Source: Treponema_C sp050320395
GTDB taxonomy: Bacteria; Spirochaetota; Spirochaetia; Treponematales; Treponemataceae
Assembly (NCBI RefSeq): GCF_050320395.1
Contig: NZ_CP144459.1
Location: forward strand, 1,860,001-1,924,000
Direction: 5' to 3'
DNA length: 64,000 bases
Shown here: positions 34,640 to 43,847 of the stretch, piece by piece
Numbering within the stretch: position 1 is the stretch's first letter
How the letters are laid out: each line of letters starts with the position of its first letter
The notes under the pieces: generated by a model
Database searches by the model: none
What the model saw: only the letters and a program-made list of their open reading frames with translations
What the model was told of the DNA's origin: nothing
Position numbers and translations under genes: made by a program

Positions 34640-35845
34640 ATGACGGTTCTATTACGACACAGAAAGAAATACCTTGTTTTAATTATATGTTCGCTCAGCC
34701 TTGTATACGGATTTTCACTTGACATTTTTTCACATACCGTAAACGGAGCCGCTATCGATATGCTGCCCGGAAATAAAGTTGAACAAACCGAACTGCGCTT
34801 TCGGGGTTTTTACGGCGGACAGCTTCAAATCGGCAAAAGGCTCCTTTTAAATGCCGCCGTATCGGCAAAAACGGGGAATTTATTTTCCGATGTACGTTTT
34901 AGGGATATTGTCTCTTCGGCAAACCTTGATGAAGCGTCGCTGATGTACCGCTTCAAAGTGGAAAACGCTCTGGCGCAGTGGTCAATCTTTGCCGGAGAAT
35001 ATGAAGTTCCGGGTTCCGACAGCTTTATAAAAAAATATTTCGGTACCGAAGCTTTTTCTTCCGATTTAATCAAAAAAGAAACGGGTTTTGAAACGCCCGC
35101 CTTGTTTCCTTTAAACGGCGTGGGAACTTCTTTTATGATCAAATATGCCGTTCCGCTCGCCAATGCAGGTTACTTCTATTACAATGAAAAATACGGTAAA
35201 AAACGTTTAAACGCCGATTTCCGCATAGCCGGCGTTTCAAATATACTCATCAGCGACTTTTTATTCGGTCTAAGCTTACCCTTCGAAAGAAAGGATGCAA
35301 ACGGCAACGACGTTGTTATGGTTATAAAAAGGGCGGATATACACGCAGGCCTCACCTTTTTGATAGGAGGTTCTCCCTTTTTTAATCTCTATATGCAAGC
35401 CGGTTTGGCACGCTTACAGACAAAACCCGAGGCGCCGGAAAAAATCGTCGATTTTTCGGACTTATACTTTTTATTTGAACCCCGCTTTGCGGCAGGAACG
35501 AGTCTTTTTTCCGTATCTTTGTTTTATTTTCCGGAACATGTATATAAAGACATTCCGTATATAGACCGGCCCTTGGGTGCCGCTCTTACGGTAAAATCGC
35601 TTCCCGTGGAATTCAGATCGGGACAGGGAGTATTCGGCTGTATTACATCGGTATCGGCGGCAAATCCGCTGACCGGAGCCTTTAGCGGCTTTTCGCTTGC
35701 ATCGATATCGCTTAAAGCCGTTCCCTTTGCCGATATACGCATACGAAACGGAAATTTTAAGATTTTACTTCCGATTCGCCCTTTAAAATACACGCAGCCG
35801 AAAGAAGCGTTTTCATTGTCATTGTCATACACGATACGATTCTAA
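34640..35845 (+). CDS. Predicted outer-membrane beta-barrel protein, unknown function
   Basis: 401 aa. A basic start (RHRKKY) and a hydrophobic core to about residue 24 make a signal peptide. The mature part alternates short amphipathic strands with turns (LQIGKRLLLNAAVSAKTG, SFSLSLSYTIRF at the end) and finishes in Phe, the usual Omp C-terminal signature recognised by BamA. No family recognised. Divergent from cheA and preceded by a sigma-28-like promoter, so it may be expressed with motility genes (inference). Its stop interlocks with the dapL stop on the other strand. Confidence 0.7.
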   Translation: MTVLLRHRKKYLVLIICSLSLVYGFSLDIFSHTVNGAAIDMLPGNKVEQTELRFRGFYGGQLQIGKRLLLNAAVSAKTGNLFSDVRFRDIVSSANLDEASLMYRFKVENALAQWSIFAGEYEVPGSDSFIKKYFGTEAFSSDLIKKETGFETPALFPLNGVGTSFMIKYAVPLANAGYFYYNEKYGKKRLNADFRIAGVSNILISDFLFGLSLPFERKDANGNDVVMVIKRADIHAGLTFLIGGSPFFNLYMQAGLARLQTKPEAPEKIVDFSDLYFLFEPRFAAGTSLFSVSLFYFPEHVYKDIPYIDRPLGAALTVKSLPVEFRSGQGVFGCITSVSAANPLTGAFSGFSLASISLKAVPFADIRIRNGNFKILLPIRPLKYTQPKEAFSLSLSYTIRF

Positions 35846-37080
35846 GCATCCGAGAGTTTAAAAGAGGCAAGGCGCCTGCACGCTTCAAGCACGTTTTCGC
35901 GGCCGCCGAAGGCGCTGAACCGTATAAAACTTTCACCCGAAGGACCGAATCCCGCGCCCGGCGTGGTGATTATGCGGCATTGTTGGAGAATCCTGTCAAA
36001 AACTTCCCAGCTTTTTCGGCCGGGAAACTGTGTCCACACATAGGGAGCATTGTCCGCCCCGTACACGCGCACTCCCCCTTCGGCAAAATTAGGCCCCTGT
36101 AAGGCTTTTTTTATAAGACGCGCGTTTTCAAGATAAAAATCCGTTAAAGAGCGCATTTCTTTTAAACCTTCGGTATCGAGGGCTGCAAGGCCTCCGTGCT
36201 GGGCTATATTCGAAGCGCCGTTAAAAACGGTAGTCATAATACGGTTCCAGTCGTTTATAAGGGGCGTTCCGTCGGCATAACAAAGGTTTTTAGGCACGAC
36301 CGACCAGCCCAGGCGCACTCCGGTAAAACCTGCGGGTTTGGAAAACGAATTGATTTCAATCGCACACTTACGGGCGCCTTCAACTTCATAAATACTTTTC
36401 GGTAACGAATCGTCGCGTATAAAGGCCGAATAAGCGGCATCAAAGATGATAATGCAGCCTTTTTGCAGGGCATAATCGACGAGTTTTGAAAGCTCTTTTT
36501 TTGTCGCCGCAGCTCCCGTAGGGTTATTCGGCGAGCAAAAATAAATAAGGGAGTTTTCGGGAACAACCGATACATCGGGGAAAAAGCCGTTTTCGGCCGT
36601 GCAGGGCATGTAGACAATACCCGCATAGAACTCCGATGACGGCAGTGAAGCCTGTGCCGAGCCGATGATAACGGAACCGTCAACATACACCGGATATGCA
36701 GGATCCTGCACCGCAGCCCGCACTTGAGAGCCGAATAAAAGCTGTATGCGGCCGATGTCGCATTTTGCGCCGTCCGAGATAAAGATTTCAGAGGCGTCGG
36801 CCAGCCCCGGATAGAGCACTTCGGCAATCTTTGTGCGTAAAGCGCTTAAGCCCTGCTCATCTCCGTAGCCCGAATAGCCTTCTCGGGTGGAAAGACCGCG
36901 GGCATAGCGGGCCATCGCTTCGCTTATATGGGGCGTTAAGGGCTCGGTGGTGTTTCCGATACCCAAACTGATAACGGGAATACCGGGGTGTGAAGCTTCA
37001 AAGGCTTTGCGGCGGGACGCGATTTCGGGAAACAGGTATCCGGCTTTTAAAGCCTTAAATGCGGGGCTGCGTTCAATCAT
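35842..37080 (-). CDS. dapL: LL-diaminopimelate aminotransferase (DapL)
   Basis: 412 aa PLP-dependent class I/II aminotransferase. DapL signatures: ISLGIGNTTEPL, LSTREGYSGYGDEQG, FISDGAKCDIGR, CSPNNPTGA and the PLP lysine in SFSKPAGFTGVRLGW. DapL converts tetrahydrodipicolinate to LL-diaminopimelate in one step for lysine and peptidoglycan synthesis. The ATG overlaps the ilvB stop by 8 bases, so it is translated as part of the ilv operon. That is unusual for a lysine gene, and a role as aminotransferase for branched-chain keto acids cannot be excluded. Confidence 0.88.
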   Translation of the reverse strand: MIERSPAFKALKAGYLFPEIASRRKAFEASHPGIPVISLGIGNTTEPLTPHISEAMARYARGLSTREGYSGYGDEQGLSALRTKIAEVLYPGLADASEIFISDGAKCDIGRIQLLFGSQVRAAVQDPAYPVYVDGSVIIGSAQASLPSSEFYAGIVYMPCTAENGFFPDVSVVPENSLIYFCSPNNPTGAAATKKELSKLVDYALQKGCIIIFDAAYSAFIRDDSLPKSIYEVEGARKCAIEINSFSKPAGFTGVRLGWSVVPKNLCYADGTPLINDWNRIMTTVFNGASNIAQHGGLAALDTEGLKEMRSLTDFYLENARLIKKALQGPNFAEGGVRVYGADNAPYVWTQFPGRKSWEVFDRILQQCRIITTPGAGFGPSGESFIRFSAFGGRENVLEACRRLASFKLSDA

Positions 37081-38836
37081 TCTCTATCTCCAATAATGTA
37101 TCGTCTATGGCCTTACCTGCCGGAACCATGGGCAGTACGTTTTCGTCAATATCGATATAGCTGTCTATTAAAACCGGTTCGCGCTTTTCGGCATAAAGGG
37201 CAAGTTCAAGCGCTTTATCAAAGGCCGAGGCGAATTCGGCTTCATCGTGAGCACGGAAAGCCTTTATATTGTAGGCTTCGGCAAGTTTTACAAAGTCGGG
37301 GCCGCGGTCGAGGGTGGTTTGAGAATAGCGCTTATCGTAAAACAGTTTTTGCCATTGGCGCACCATGCCCAGAGTGCCGTTGTTTACCACGATGATGATA
37401 ATCGGAAGTTTGTAATACTCTATCGTTGCAAGTTCGGCACAGTTCATTCTGAAAGAACCGTCACCGGCAATGTGAACGACGGGGCGATCGGGTTTACCGG
37501 TTTGAGCTCCGATAGCGGCACCGGTTCCGTAGCCCATAGTGCCCAAGCCGCCGGAGGTTAAAAAGCTGTGCGGCAAAGAAAAGGGATAAAAAAGAGACGC
37601 CCACATTTGGTGCTGCCCTACTTCGGTAGTGATAATCGCCGTTTCACCGATTTTTTTGTGAATGTATTCAAATACGAATTTGGGGTGCAGTTTTGTTTTT
37701 TTTGCATACATCGACGGAATATGTTTTTTCCATTCTTCGATTTGAGCGTTCCACGGCGATTTTTCTTTTTCGGCAACCAGCGGGATTATGCGTTTTAACA
37801 ATGCTTTTACATCGCCGGCCAAAGCGCAGGCGGCGGGAACGTTTTTATTCAATTCGGCGGCATCTATATCGATATGCAGAATTGTACTGTCCCGGGCAAA
37901 GGTTGAAGGATTGGAAATAACGCGGTCGGAAAAGCGCATGCCCAAGGCTATAATAAGGTCGCTTTTATTTACCGCGCAGTTTGCCGCCTTTGTTCCGTGC
38001 ATGCCGACCATACCCGTATTCAATTCGTGTTGAGCGGGAAAAGCGGATTTTCCCATAAGGGTTTGACATACGGGTATCGAAGCTTTTTCCGCCAAAAGCC
38101 GCAGTTCTTTCCATGCGTCCGCACATAACACGCCGCCTCCGGCACAGATAACCGGGCGTTCCGCCCGATTTATTAAGTCGGCGGCACACTTCACTTTTTC
38201 AGCGCTGACGGGCGGAGGATTTGCCGCGCGGGCAAGAGCGCCGAGTTTATGAATACAAACGGAAAGCTCGGTGATACCGTCGGTGATACCGCCGGTGCTA
38301 TCGCTTTTTTTCACCGGCTCGTATTCCGTTACGGCCGCCGTTACATCCTTCGGAATATCGATAAGTACGGGACCGGGTCTTCCCATAGAGGCGATAATAA
38401 AGGCTTCGCGCACCGCCGCGGCAAGCTGTTCGATATTCCGTACTATGTAGCTGTGTTTTGTAACGGGTGTCGTAATTCCGGTTATATCGATTTCCTGAAA
38501 ACTGTCCTTGCCGAGTAAATGCGTTGCAACGTTACAAGTAATAGCAACTAAGGGAACGGAATCCATGTATGCCGTGGCGATTCCGGTTACGAGGTTTGCC
38601 GCTCCCGGGCCGCTGGTTGCAAGCACAACCCCCGTTTTTCCCGTCGAGCGGCTGTAACCGTCGGCGGCGTGGGCGGCTCCCTGTTCATGGGCGGTTAGAA
38701 TATGGCGTATGCGGTGCCGGTTTTTATACAGTTCATCGTAAATATGGAGGATGGCGCCGCCCGGATAACCGAATACGGTATCCGTTCCCTGTTCAATCAA
38801 ACATTCGATAACTATTTGTGCTCCGGTTAATTTCAT
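37073..38836 (-). CDS. ilvB: Acetolactate synthase, large (catalytic) subunit
   Basis: 587 aa thiamine-diphosphate enzyme. N-terminal GTDTVFGYPGGAILHIYDEL with the catalytic Glu region (TAHEQGAAHAADGYSR), FAD/central domain, and TPP-binding GDGSFRMNCAELATIEYY...NNGTLGMVRQWQ. Condenses pyruvate (or with 2-ketobutyrate) in the first step of valine, leucine and isoleucine synthesis. Its ATG overlaps the ilvD stop (ATGA). No ilvN small subunit is found nearby, so it is either unregulated or paired with a distant subunit. Confidence 0.93.
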   Translation of the reverse strand: MKLTGAQIVIECLIEQGTDTVFGYPGGAILHIYDELYKNRHRIRHILTAHEQGAAHAADGYSRSTGKTGVVLATSGPGAANLVTGIATAYMDSVPLVAITCNVATHLLGKDSFQEIDITGITTPVTKHSYIVRNIEQLAAAVREAFIIASMGRPGPVLIDIPKDVTAAVTEYEPVKKSDSTGGITDGITELSVCIHKLGALARAANPPPVSAEKVKCAADLINRAERPVICAGGGVLCADAWKELRLLAEKASIPVCQTLMGKSAFPAQHELNTGMVGMHGTKAANCAVNKSDLIIALGMRFSDRVISNPSTFARDSTILHIDIDAAELNKNVPAACALAGDVKALLKRIIPLVAEKEKSPWNAQIEEWKKHIPSMYAKKTKLHPKFVFEYIHKKIGETAIITTEVGQHQMWASLFYPFSLPHSFLTSGGLGTMGYGTGAAIGAQTGKPDRPVVHIAGDGSFRMNCAELATIEYYKLPIIIIVVNNGTLGMVRQWQKLFYDKRYSQTTLDRGPDFVKLAEAYNIKAFRAHDEAEFASAFDKALELALYAEKREPVLIDSYIDIDENVLPMVPAGKAIDDTLLEIEND

Positions 38837-40524
38837 TGCAGTACGGCTCCTTCATCGGCTCCCGATACCAGTTTTGCATAGCGCATAAGGCAGCCGCTTA
38901 CCTTTGATTCGGGTATCTTATATTCGGCTTTGCGCCGTTCAAGTTCTTCATCGCTTACTTCAAGGCGTATCGAATAATCCGGTATGCTGTAGGATATGAT
39001 GTCGCCGTCGCGCACCAAGCCGATAGGGCCTCCGGCAGCCGCTTCGGGACAGCAGTGGCCGAAAGAAGCGCCGCGGGTCGCTCCGGAAAAACGCCCGTCG
39101 GTAATGAGGGCGACATCCTTGTCCAAGCCCTGACCTGCAAGGGCCGCGGTTACGGCAAGCATTTCGCGCATACCCGGCCCTCCCTTCGGACCCTCATAGC
39201 GGATAACAACCACATCTCCCTTTTCGATTTTTCGCTGTTCGACCGCCTTATAGCACGCTTCTTCCGAATCGAATACCTTTGCCTTTCCCGAATACTTCAT
39301 TAATTCGGGGGCGCAGGCCGAACGCTTTACGACGGTTCCCCCGGGCGCCAAATTGCCGAACAAAATCGCAATACCGCCTTCAGCCGCAAAAGGATTTTCT
39401 ATCGGGCGGATAACTGCGGGGTTGCGGTTGCGCGCATGAACTATGTTTTGTGCGATTGTGTTTCCCGTTACGGTTATCAAGTCCGTTTCGATAAGATGTT
39501 TTTTATCGAGTTCGGCTAAAACGGCGGGTATACCGCCGGCTTCTTCCAAATCGCTTATAAAGGTGCTGCCTGCAGGAGCAAGACGGCAGAGGTTCGGGGT
39601 GCGGTTCGATATCGTATTTATCATGTGCAAGTCTATGCGCACGCCGGCTTCGCGGGCAACGGCGGGTAAATGGAGCACGGTATTGGAACTGCATCCGAGG
39701 GCCATGTCGGCGGTTAAGGCGTTGTAAAAGGCTTTTTCGCTTAAAATCTTTCGTGCGCTTATATTTTTTTCGAGCATCTTCATAACCGCCATGCCGCTGT
39801 GTTTTGCAAAGGCGATACGCTTACCGCTTACCGCCGGTATCGTGCCGTTTCCCGGAAGGGCCAAGCCGAGCACTTCGGTAACGCAGTTCATACTGTTTGC
39901 GGTAAACATTCCCGAACAGGAGCCGCAGCCGGGGCAGGCACTGTGCTCCACTTCGTCCAATTCGTCTTCATCTATTTTTCCCGCAGAATGTGCTCCGACG
40001 GCTTCAAATACGTCGGAGAGGCTTAAGCCGCGTCCTGCATAAGGATTGGAGCAGTCCGGTCCGGAACAGCTTGAGATTTTTCCGGGAAGCATGGCGCCGC
40101 CCGAGCATACAACGGTCGGTAAATCGAGGCGGCCTGCGGCCATCAGCATACCGGGAACCACCTTGTCGCAGTTGGGAATCAGTACAAGGGCATCGAATTG
40201 ATGTGCCTTTGCGACACATTCTATGGAATCGGCGATAAGTTCGCGCGTAACAAGGGAATAGCGCATTCCTTCGTGGCCCATAGCGATACCGTCGCATACT
40301 CCTATGGCGGGAAACTCTATCGGAGTTCCTCCTGCCATACGGATACCCGCTTTAACGGCTTCGGCAATTTTATCCAAATGGGTATGGCCGGGAATAATTT
40401 CGTTTTTTGCACAACATACGCCGACAAGGGGCCTATCCAACTCTTCCCGTGTATAGCCCATTGCCCAAAACAAAGAACGGTGAGGCGAACGGTGCACTCC
40501 TTTTTTGACATTATCGCTTTTCAT
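38833..40524 (-). CDS. ilvD: Dihydroxy-acid dehydratase
   Basis: 563 aa Fe-S enzyme dehydrating 2,3-dihydroxy acids to 2-keto acids in branched-chain amino-acid synthesis. Conserved cysteines: GVCCAKNEI, NCDKVVPGML, and HSACPGCGSCSGMFTANSMN; also TDGRFSGATRG and GHCCPEAAAGGPI near the C-terminus. First gene of ilvD-ilvB-dapL, divergent from ilvC across a 181-base gap. Confidence 0.95.
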   Translation of the reverse strand: MKSDNVKKGVHRSPHRSLFWAMGYTREELDRPLVGVCCAKNEIIPGHTHLDKIAEAVKAGIRMAGGTPIEFPAIGVCDGIAMGHEGMRYSLVTRELIADSIECVAKAHQFDALVLIPNCDKVVPGMLMAAGRLDLPTVVCSGGAMLPGKISSCSGPDCSNPYAGRGLSLSDVFEAVGAHSAGKIDEDELDEVEHSACPGCGSCSGMFTANSMNCVTEVLGLALPGNGTIPAVSGKRIAFAKHSGMAVMKMLEKNISARKILSEKAFYNALTADMALGCSSNTVLHLPAVAREAGVRIDLHMINTISNRTPNLCRLAPAGSTFISDLEEAGGIPAVLAELDKKHLIETDLITVTGNTIAQNIVHARNRNPAVIRPIENPFAAEGGIAILFGNLAPGGTVVKRSACAPELMKYSGKAKVFDSEEACYKAVEQRKIEKGDVVVIRYEGPKGGPGMREMLAVTAALAGQGLDKDVALITDGRFSGATRGASFGHCCPEAAAGGPIGLVRDGDIISYSIPDYSIRLEVSDEELERRKAEYKIPESKVSGCLMRYAKLVSGADEGAVLQ

Positions 40525-40705
40525 AAATCGCTCCGTTTTCGTATTTTAGTGATTAGTATTCAACGGGTCAAGCTGAAAACGGGAGAAAGTTTAAATTTTA
40601 CTAAAACTATTGCAGTATTTATACAGTTTTTACGGTTTTCCCCTTTACCTTTACTCACATTTTCGCTAGTATAAAACATCAGGATACAAGCTTGAGGAGG
40701 CATGT

Positions 40706-42193
40706 ATGGAAAAAACGAATTATTTTAACGCAATCCCCTGGAGGGAAGCTCTGTTACAGCTGGGCCGGTGCCGCTTTATGGAGAGCGTCGAATTTGCAGA
40801 CAAAGCCGAAGTTTTGCGGGGTAAAAAAATTGTCATCATCGGCTGCGGAGCACAGGGCTTAAATCAGGGCTTGAATTTGCGCGACAGCGGATTAAATGTA
40901 AGCTATGCCCTCAGAAAGGAAGCAATCGACGCAAAACGCGCTAGCTGGAAAAACGCAACCGACAACGGTTTTACAGTCGGCACCTTTGAAGAACTGATTC
41001 CTCAAGCCGATGTAGTGGGAAACCTAACGCCGGACAAACAGCATTCTTCGGTGCTCGAAAAAATACTTCCCCTCATGAAAAAAGGTTCCGTACTGTGGTA
41101 CAGCCACGGCTTTAACATCGTAGAAGAAGGTATGAAAATCCGCCCCGACATAACGGTTGTTATGATGGCGCCCAAGGGGCCCGGCTCGGAACTGCGCGTC
41201 GAATATGAGCGGGGCTTCGGCATTCCCACCCTGATTGCCGTTCACCCCGAAAACGATCCCGAAAACAAGGGGTTGGAAGCGGCAAAAGCCCTTGCCTATG
41301 CAACAGGGGGAAGCAGGGCCGGCGTTTTGGAATCTTCGTTTATAGCCGAAGTTAAATCGGATTTAATGGGTGAGCAAACCATTTTATGCGGTATGCTCCA
41401 AACCGGAAGTATCCTCTGTTTTAACAAGATGACCGCAGAAGGAATCGATGCAGGTTATGCGGCAAAACTGGTTCAATACGGCTGGGAAACCGTATCCGAA
41501 GCGATGAAATGGGGCGGCGTTACGGGAATGATGGACAGATTGTCCAACCCCGCAAAAATCAAAGCCCATACCCTGAGTAAAGAATTAAAAGCGATTATGT
41601 CCGATTTGTATAAAAAGCACATGGACGATATTATAAGCGGAAAATTCAGTCAAACGATGATGAATGATTGGGAGGCGGGTGACAAAGACCTTTTAAAATG
41701 GCGCGAAGAAACGGGAAAAACCGCCTTTGAGCAAACGAGGGCCGCCGATACGCCGATACGCGAGCAGGAATACTTCGACAAGGGGATTTTAATGGTCGCC
41801 ATGCTTAAAGCGGGCGTTGAACTTGCCTTTGAAACGATGACCGCGGCGGGCATCAAGGCCGAAAGCGCTTATTACGAAAGCCTGCACGAAGTTCCGCTTA
41901 TAGCAAACCTTATCAGCCGCAAAAAGTTGTATGAAATGAACAAGGTTATTTCCGATACGGCAGAATACGGCTGTTATTTATTCGACAACAGCTGCCGTCC
42001 CCTGCTCGCCGATTTTATGTCGAAGATTCATACCGATGTTATCGGAAAAGGCCTTGAATTACGGGACACGGGCGTAAACAATGCCGAACTGGTCGCCGTA
42101 AACGCGGAAATCCGCAATCATCCGGTTGAAACGGTCGGTAAAAAACTGCGCGGCTATATGACTTCGATGAAGGCGCTGGTAAGCACCCGCTGA
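40706..42193 (+). CDS. ilvC: Ketol-acid reductoisomerase, class II (long form)
   Basis: 495 aa, the length of the E. coli type enzyme with a duplicated C-terminal domain. NADPH-binding IIGCGAQGLNQGLNLRDSG, MMAPKGPGSELR, and metal-site acidic residues in SDLMGEQTILCGM. Second step of branched-chain amino-acid synthesis. AGGAGG site 7 bases before ATG 40706. The first intergenic region toward ilvD (40525-40705) holds AT-rich promoter-like sequence, but no leader peptide or T-box was recognised. Confidence 0.95.
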   Translation: MEKTNYFNAIPWREALLQLGRCRFMESVEFADKAEVLRGKKIVIIGCGAQGLNQGLNLRDSGLNVSYALRKEAIDAKRASWKNATDNGFTVGTFEELIPQADVVGNLTPDKQHSSVLEKILPLMKKGSVLWYSHGFNIVEEGMKIRPDITVVMMAPKGPGSELRVEYERGFGIPTLIAVHPENDPENKGLEAAKALAYATGGSRAGVLESSFIAEVKSDLMGEQTILCGMLQTGSILCFNKMTAEGIDAGYAAKLVQYGWETVSEAMKWGGVTGMMDRLSNPAKIKAHTLSKELKAIMSDLYKKHMDDIISGKFSQTMMNDWEAGDKDLLKWREETGKTAFEQTRAADTPIREQEYFDKGILMVAMLKAGVELAFETMTAAGIKAESAYYESLHEVPLIANLISRKKLYEMNKVISDTAEYGCYLFDNSCRPLLADFMSKIHTDVIGKGLELRDTGVNNAELVAVNAEIRNHPVETVGKKLRGYMTSMKALVSTR

Positions 42194-42210
42194 TACGGTT
42201 TAATTGCACC

Positions 42211-42277
42211 GGAAGGCCGCCTGCTGAAGAAAATGTCATGCTCAATCTTCTTTGGCCGGGGCGGCCGGTTTTATTTT
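42211..42277 (+). terminator. Terminator after ilvC
   Basis: GGCCGCC (42215-42221) pairs with GGCGGCC (42260-42266), with an inner GAAGA/TCTTC stem, followed by GGTTTTATTTT. It lies between ilvC and the convergent 42276 gene and overlaps that gene's last codons. Confidence 0.65.
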
Positions 42278-42896
42278 AAATCCGCTTTGTCCAAATGCCC
42301 GAATTATGCTCATGAACAAAGCCGAGCCGCCTTATATAGGGAACGTGCACCTTATCGGGCACCCTCGTTATAAGACATTCATAGCCCTGATTTTTCCAAA
42401 AACTCAAGTCTTTGACAAAAAAGTGACGCCCGACGGCAAGGTCGCGGTATTCGGGAACTACAAAATCTATAAAGATTTCGGCGGTTTTTTCTCCATCGAA
42501 TTCGGCCGGAGAATAAGCCAAAAGGCCGGCTATATCGTCGTTGCGGAAAAAAAAGGCGGCCTTTTTGCTTTGTGAAAAAGCTTTTGCACCGAACAGTTTT
42601 TCAATTTCTTTATGATTTTTATTGTAAAAACGGCTTACCAGCGGATTGTCTTTTTCGACATACATAATTTCAAAATTATCCTGAACCCTGATCATTTTAA
42701 GAAAATAATAGACGTCGATAATTACAATGCCGATATTTAAAACGGCTGTAGGAAAGGAAGAGGTACTCAGTGCAAAAATCACAAAGAGCACACTGCCGGC
42801 GGCATTTATGATGCGCAGTTTTACAAGCGACTTCATAGTCAGCGATATAAATACGATAACGGAAGCAATATAGCCTAAAATCTCAATAAAGCTCAT
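42276..42896 (-). CDS. YgjV-like membrane domain fused to a GNAT-type acetyltransferase-like domain
   Basis: 206 aa from ATG 42896, which has a GGGA site at 6 bases; ATG 42902 is the alternative. Residues 1-75 hold three membrane helices (ILGYIASVIVFISLTMKS, AAGSVLFVIFALSTS, AVLNIGIVIIDVYYFLKM), the pattern of YgjV-type inner-membrane proteins. Residues 85-206 look like a GNAT fold, with IFIDFVVPEYRDLAVGRHFF and a terminal RRLGFVHEHNSGIW. Third gene after tpiA and the E2-like gene. Substrate and role unknown. Confidence 0.6.
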   Translation of the reverse strand: MSFIEILGYIASVIVFISLTMKSLVKLRIINAAGSVLFVIFALSTSSFPTAVLNIGIVIIDVYYFLKMIRVQDNFEIMYVEKDNPLVSRFYNKNHKEIEKLFGAKAFSQSKKAAFFFRNDDIAGLLAYSPAEFDGEKTAEIFIDFVVPEYRDLAVGRHFFVKDLSFWKNQGYECLITRVPDKVHVPYIRRLGFVHEHNSGIWTKRI

Positions 42897-42909
42897 ATAC
42901 ATTCCCGCA

Positions 42910-43827
42910 CTAATCGATATCGGAAACAACCGTTTCCGGCGGATTTTCCAAAAGTTCGGGATTTTTTAAGTATTTGCGCAGTTCGTGAAAAGCCGAAGCA
43001 TAATAAAAACCGTCGCAAATGCGTTCGTCCGTTGTAACCGCCAAATCCAAATGACGTACTCTATGCACACTGCCGTCGCGGGCAATTTCCGTAGACTTGC
43101 GCACTGTACTGAAGGTAATAAAAACCGGTGCGTTTCCGAAATCATATAGGTGATGGAAAATAGGCTGAATACCCAAAGAACCCATCGATGAAAAAACGAC
43201 GGAACAGTGAAAGGGGCTTAAGCGGCGCAAGCGTTCCGGAAGCCAATTGTGAAAATCGAGCCATGTTAACAGCGCGACTGCTCCCTTCAGTTGAAAACGC
43301 GGCATATAGCCGAGAACGCGGGCAAGTTTATCGAAGGCGTTTTCTTTTTCTTCTTTTTTGTTTTGATATGCTTCTATTTTTTCAGTCATTTGGCTGAATA
43401 TATCGGTAACCGTCGCCCTATGATCGAAAAAGAATTTCATCATGGTTTCTTCGGCTTCCAAAGTCATTGCCTTTTTTACCGCCATAACGACTTCTATGTT
43501 GTGTCGCGCATACAGTCTTAATCCGCTTAAAAAGCGGTTTATACCCGGACGCTGCGAAATGGTCCTGACATAGGCGGCTATAAGTACATGCATAATACCG
43601 AAACCTGCCAATCCTTCTTCCCGCTTTTTATGTACAAAATGCTCAACGGCCGAAAGATTTACACTGTCTTGAAAGAGGTTTTGAGAGCCTATTCTGTCGG
43701 GCATAATAAAGGGGGCAACGACCGCCATAGGTTCTATAGAACGGATACGGCGTCCTTCCGCCCTATCGCCGAAACGGCGCTTTGACGGAAGGAAGGGGGT
43801 CTTTACTTGTTTAATGTGCATATCCAT
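42910..43827 (-). CDS. 2-oxoacid dehydrogenase acyltransferase-fold (CAT-like) protein lacking the catalytic His
   Basis: 305 aa. The C-terminal part carries the CAT/E2 fold signature VFSSMGSLGIQPIFHHLYDFGNAPVFITF and the motif region DLAVTTDERICDGFYYASAF. Where E2 and CAT enzymes have HxxxDG (DHRxxDG), this has DERICDG (267-273), so Glu268 replaces the general-base His. No lipoyl domain or subunit-binding domain is present. Start ATG 43827 with GGGAG upstream. Sits 20 bases after tpiA in the same direction. A non-catalytic or altered role is inferred. Confidence 0.6.
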   Translation of the reverse strand: MDMHIKQVKTPFLPSKRRFGDRAEGRRIRSIEPMAVVAPFIMPDRIGSQNLFQDSVNLSAVEHFVHKKREEGLAGFGIMHVLIAAYVRTISQRPGINRFLSGLRLYARHNIEVVMAVKKAMTLEAEETMMKFFFDHRATVTDIFSQMTEKIEAYQNKKEEKENAFDKLARVLGYMPRFQLKGAVALLTWLDFHNWLPERLRRLSPFHCSVVFSSMGSLGIQPIFHHLYDFGNAPVFITFSTVRKSTEIARDGSVHRVRHLDLAVTTDERICDGFYYASAFHELRKYLKNPELLENPPETVVSDID

Positions 43828-43847
43828 AAAGCTCCCGCTTTAGAGTA

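Noticed and set aside
40525..40705. T-box or leader-peptide attenuator for the ilv genes
   Set aside because: No specifier loop, no run of Val/Leu/Ile codons and no terminator/antiterminator pair could be found in the divergent gap.
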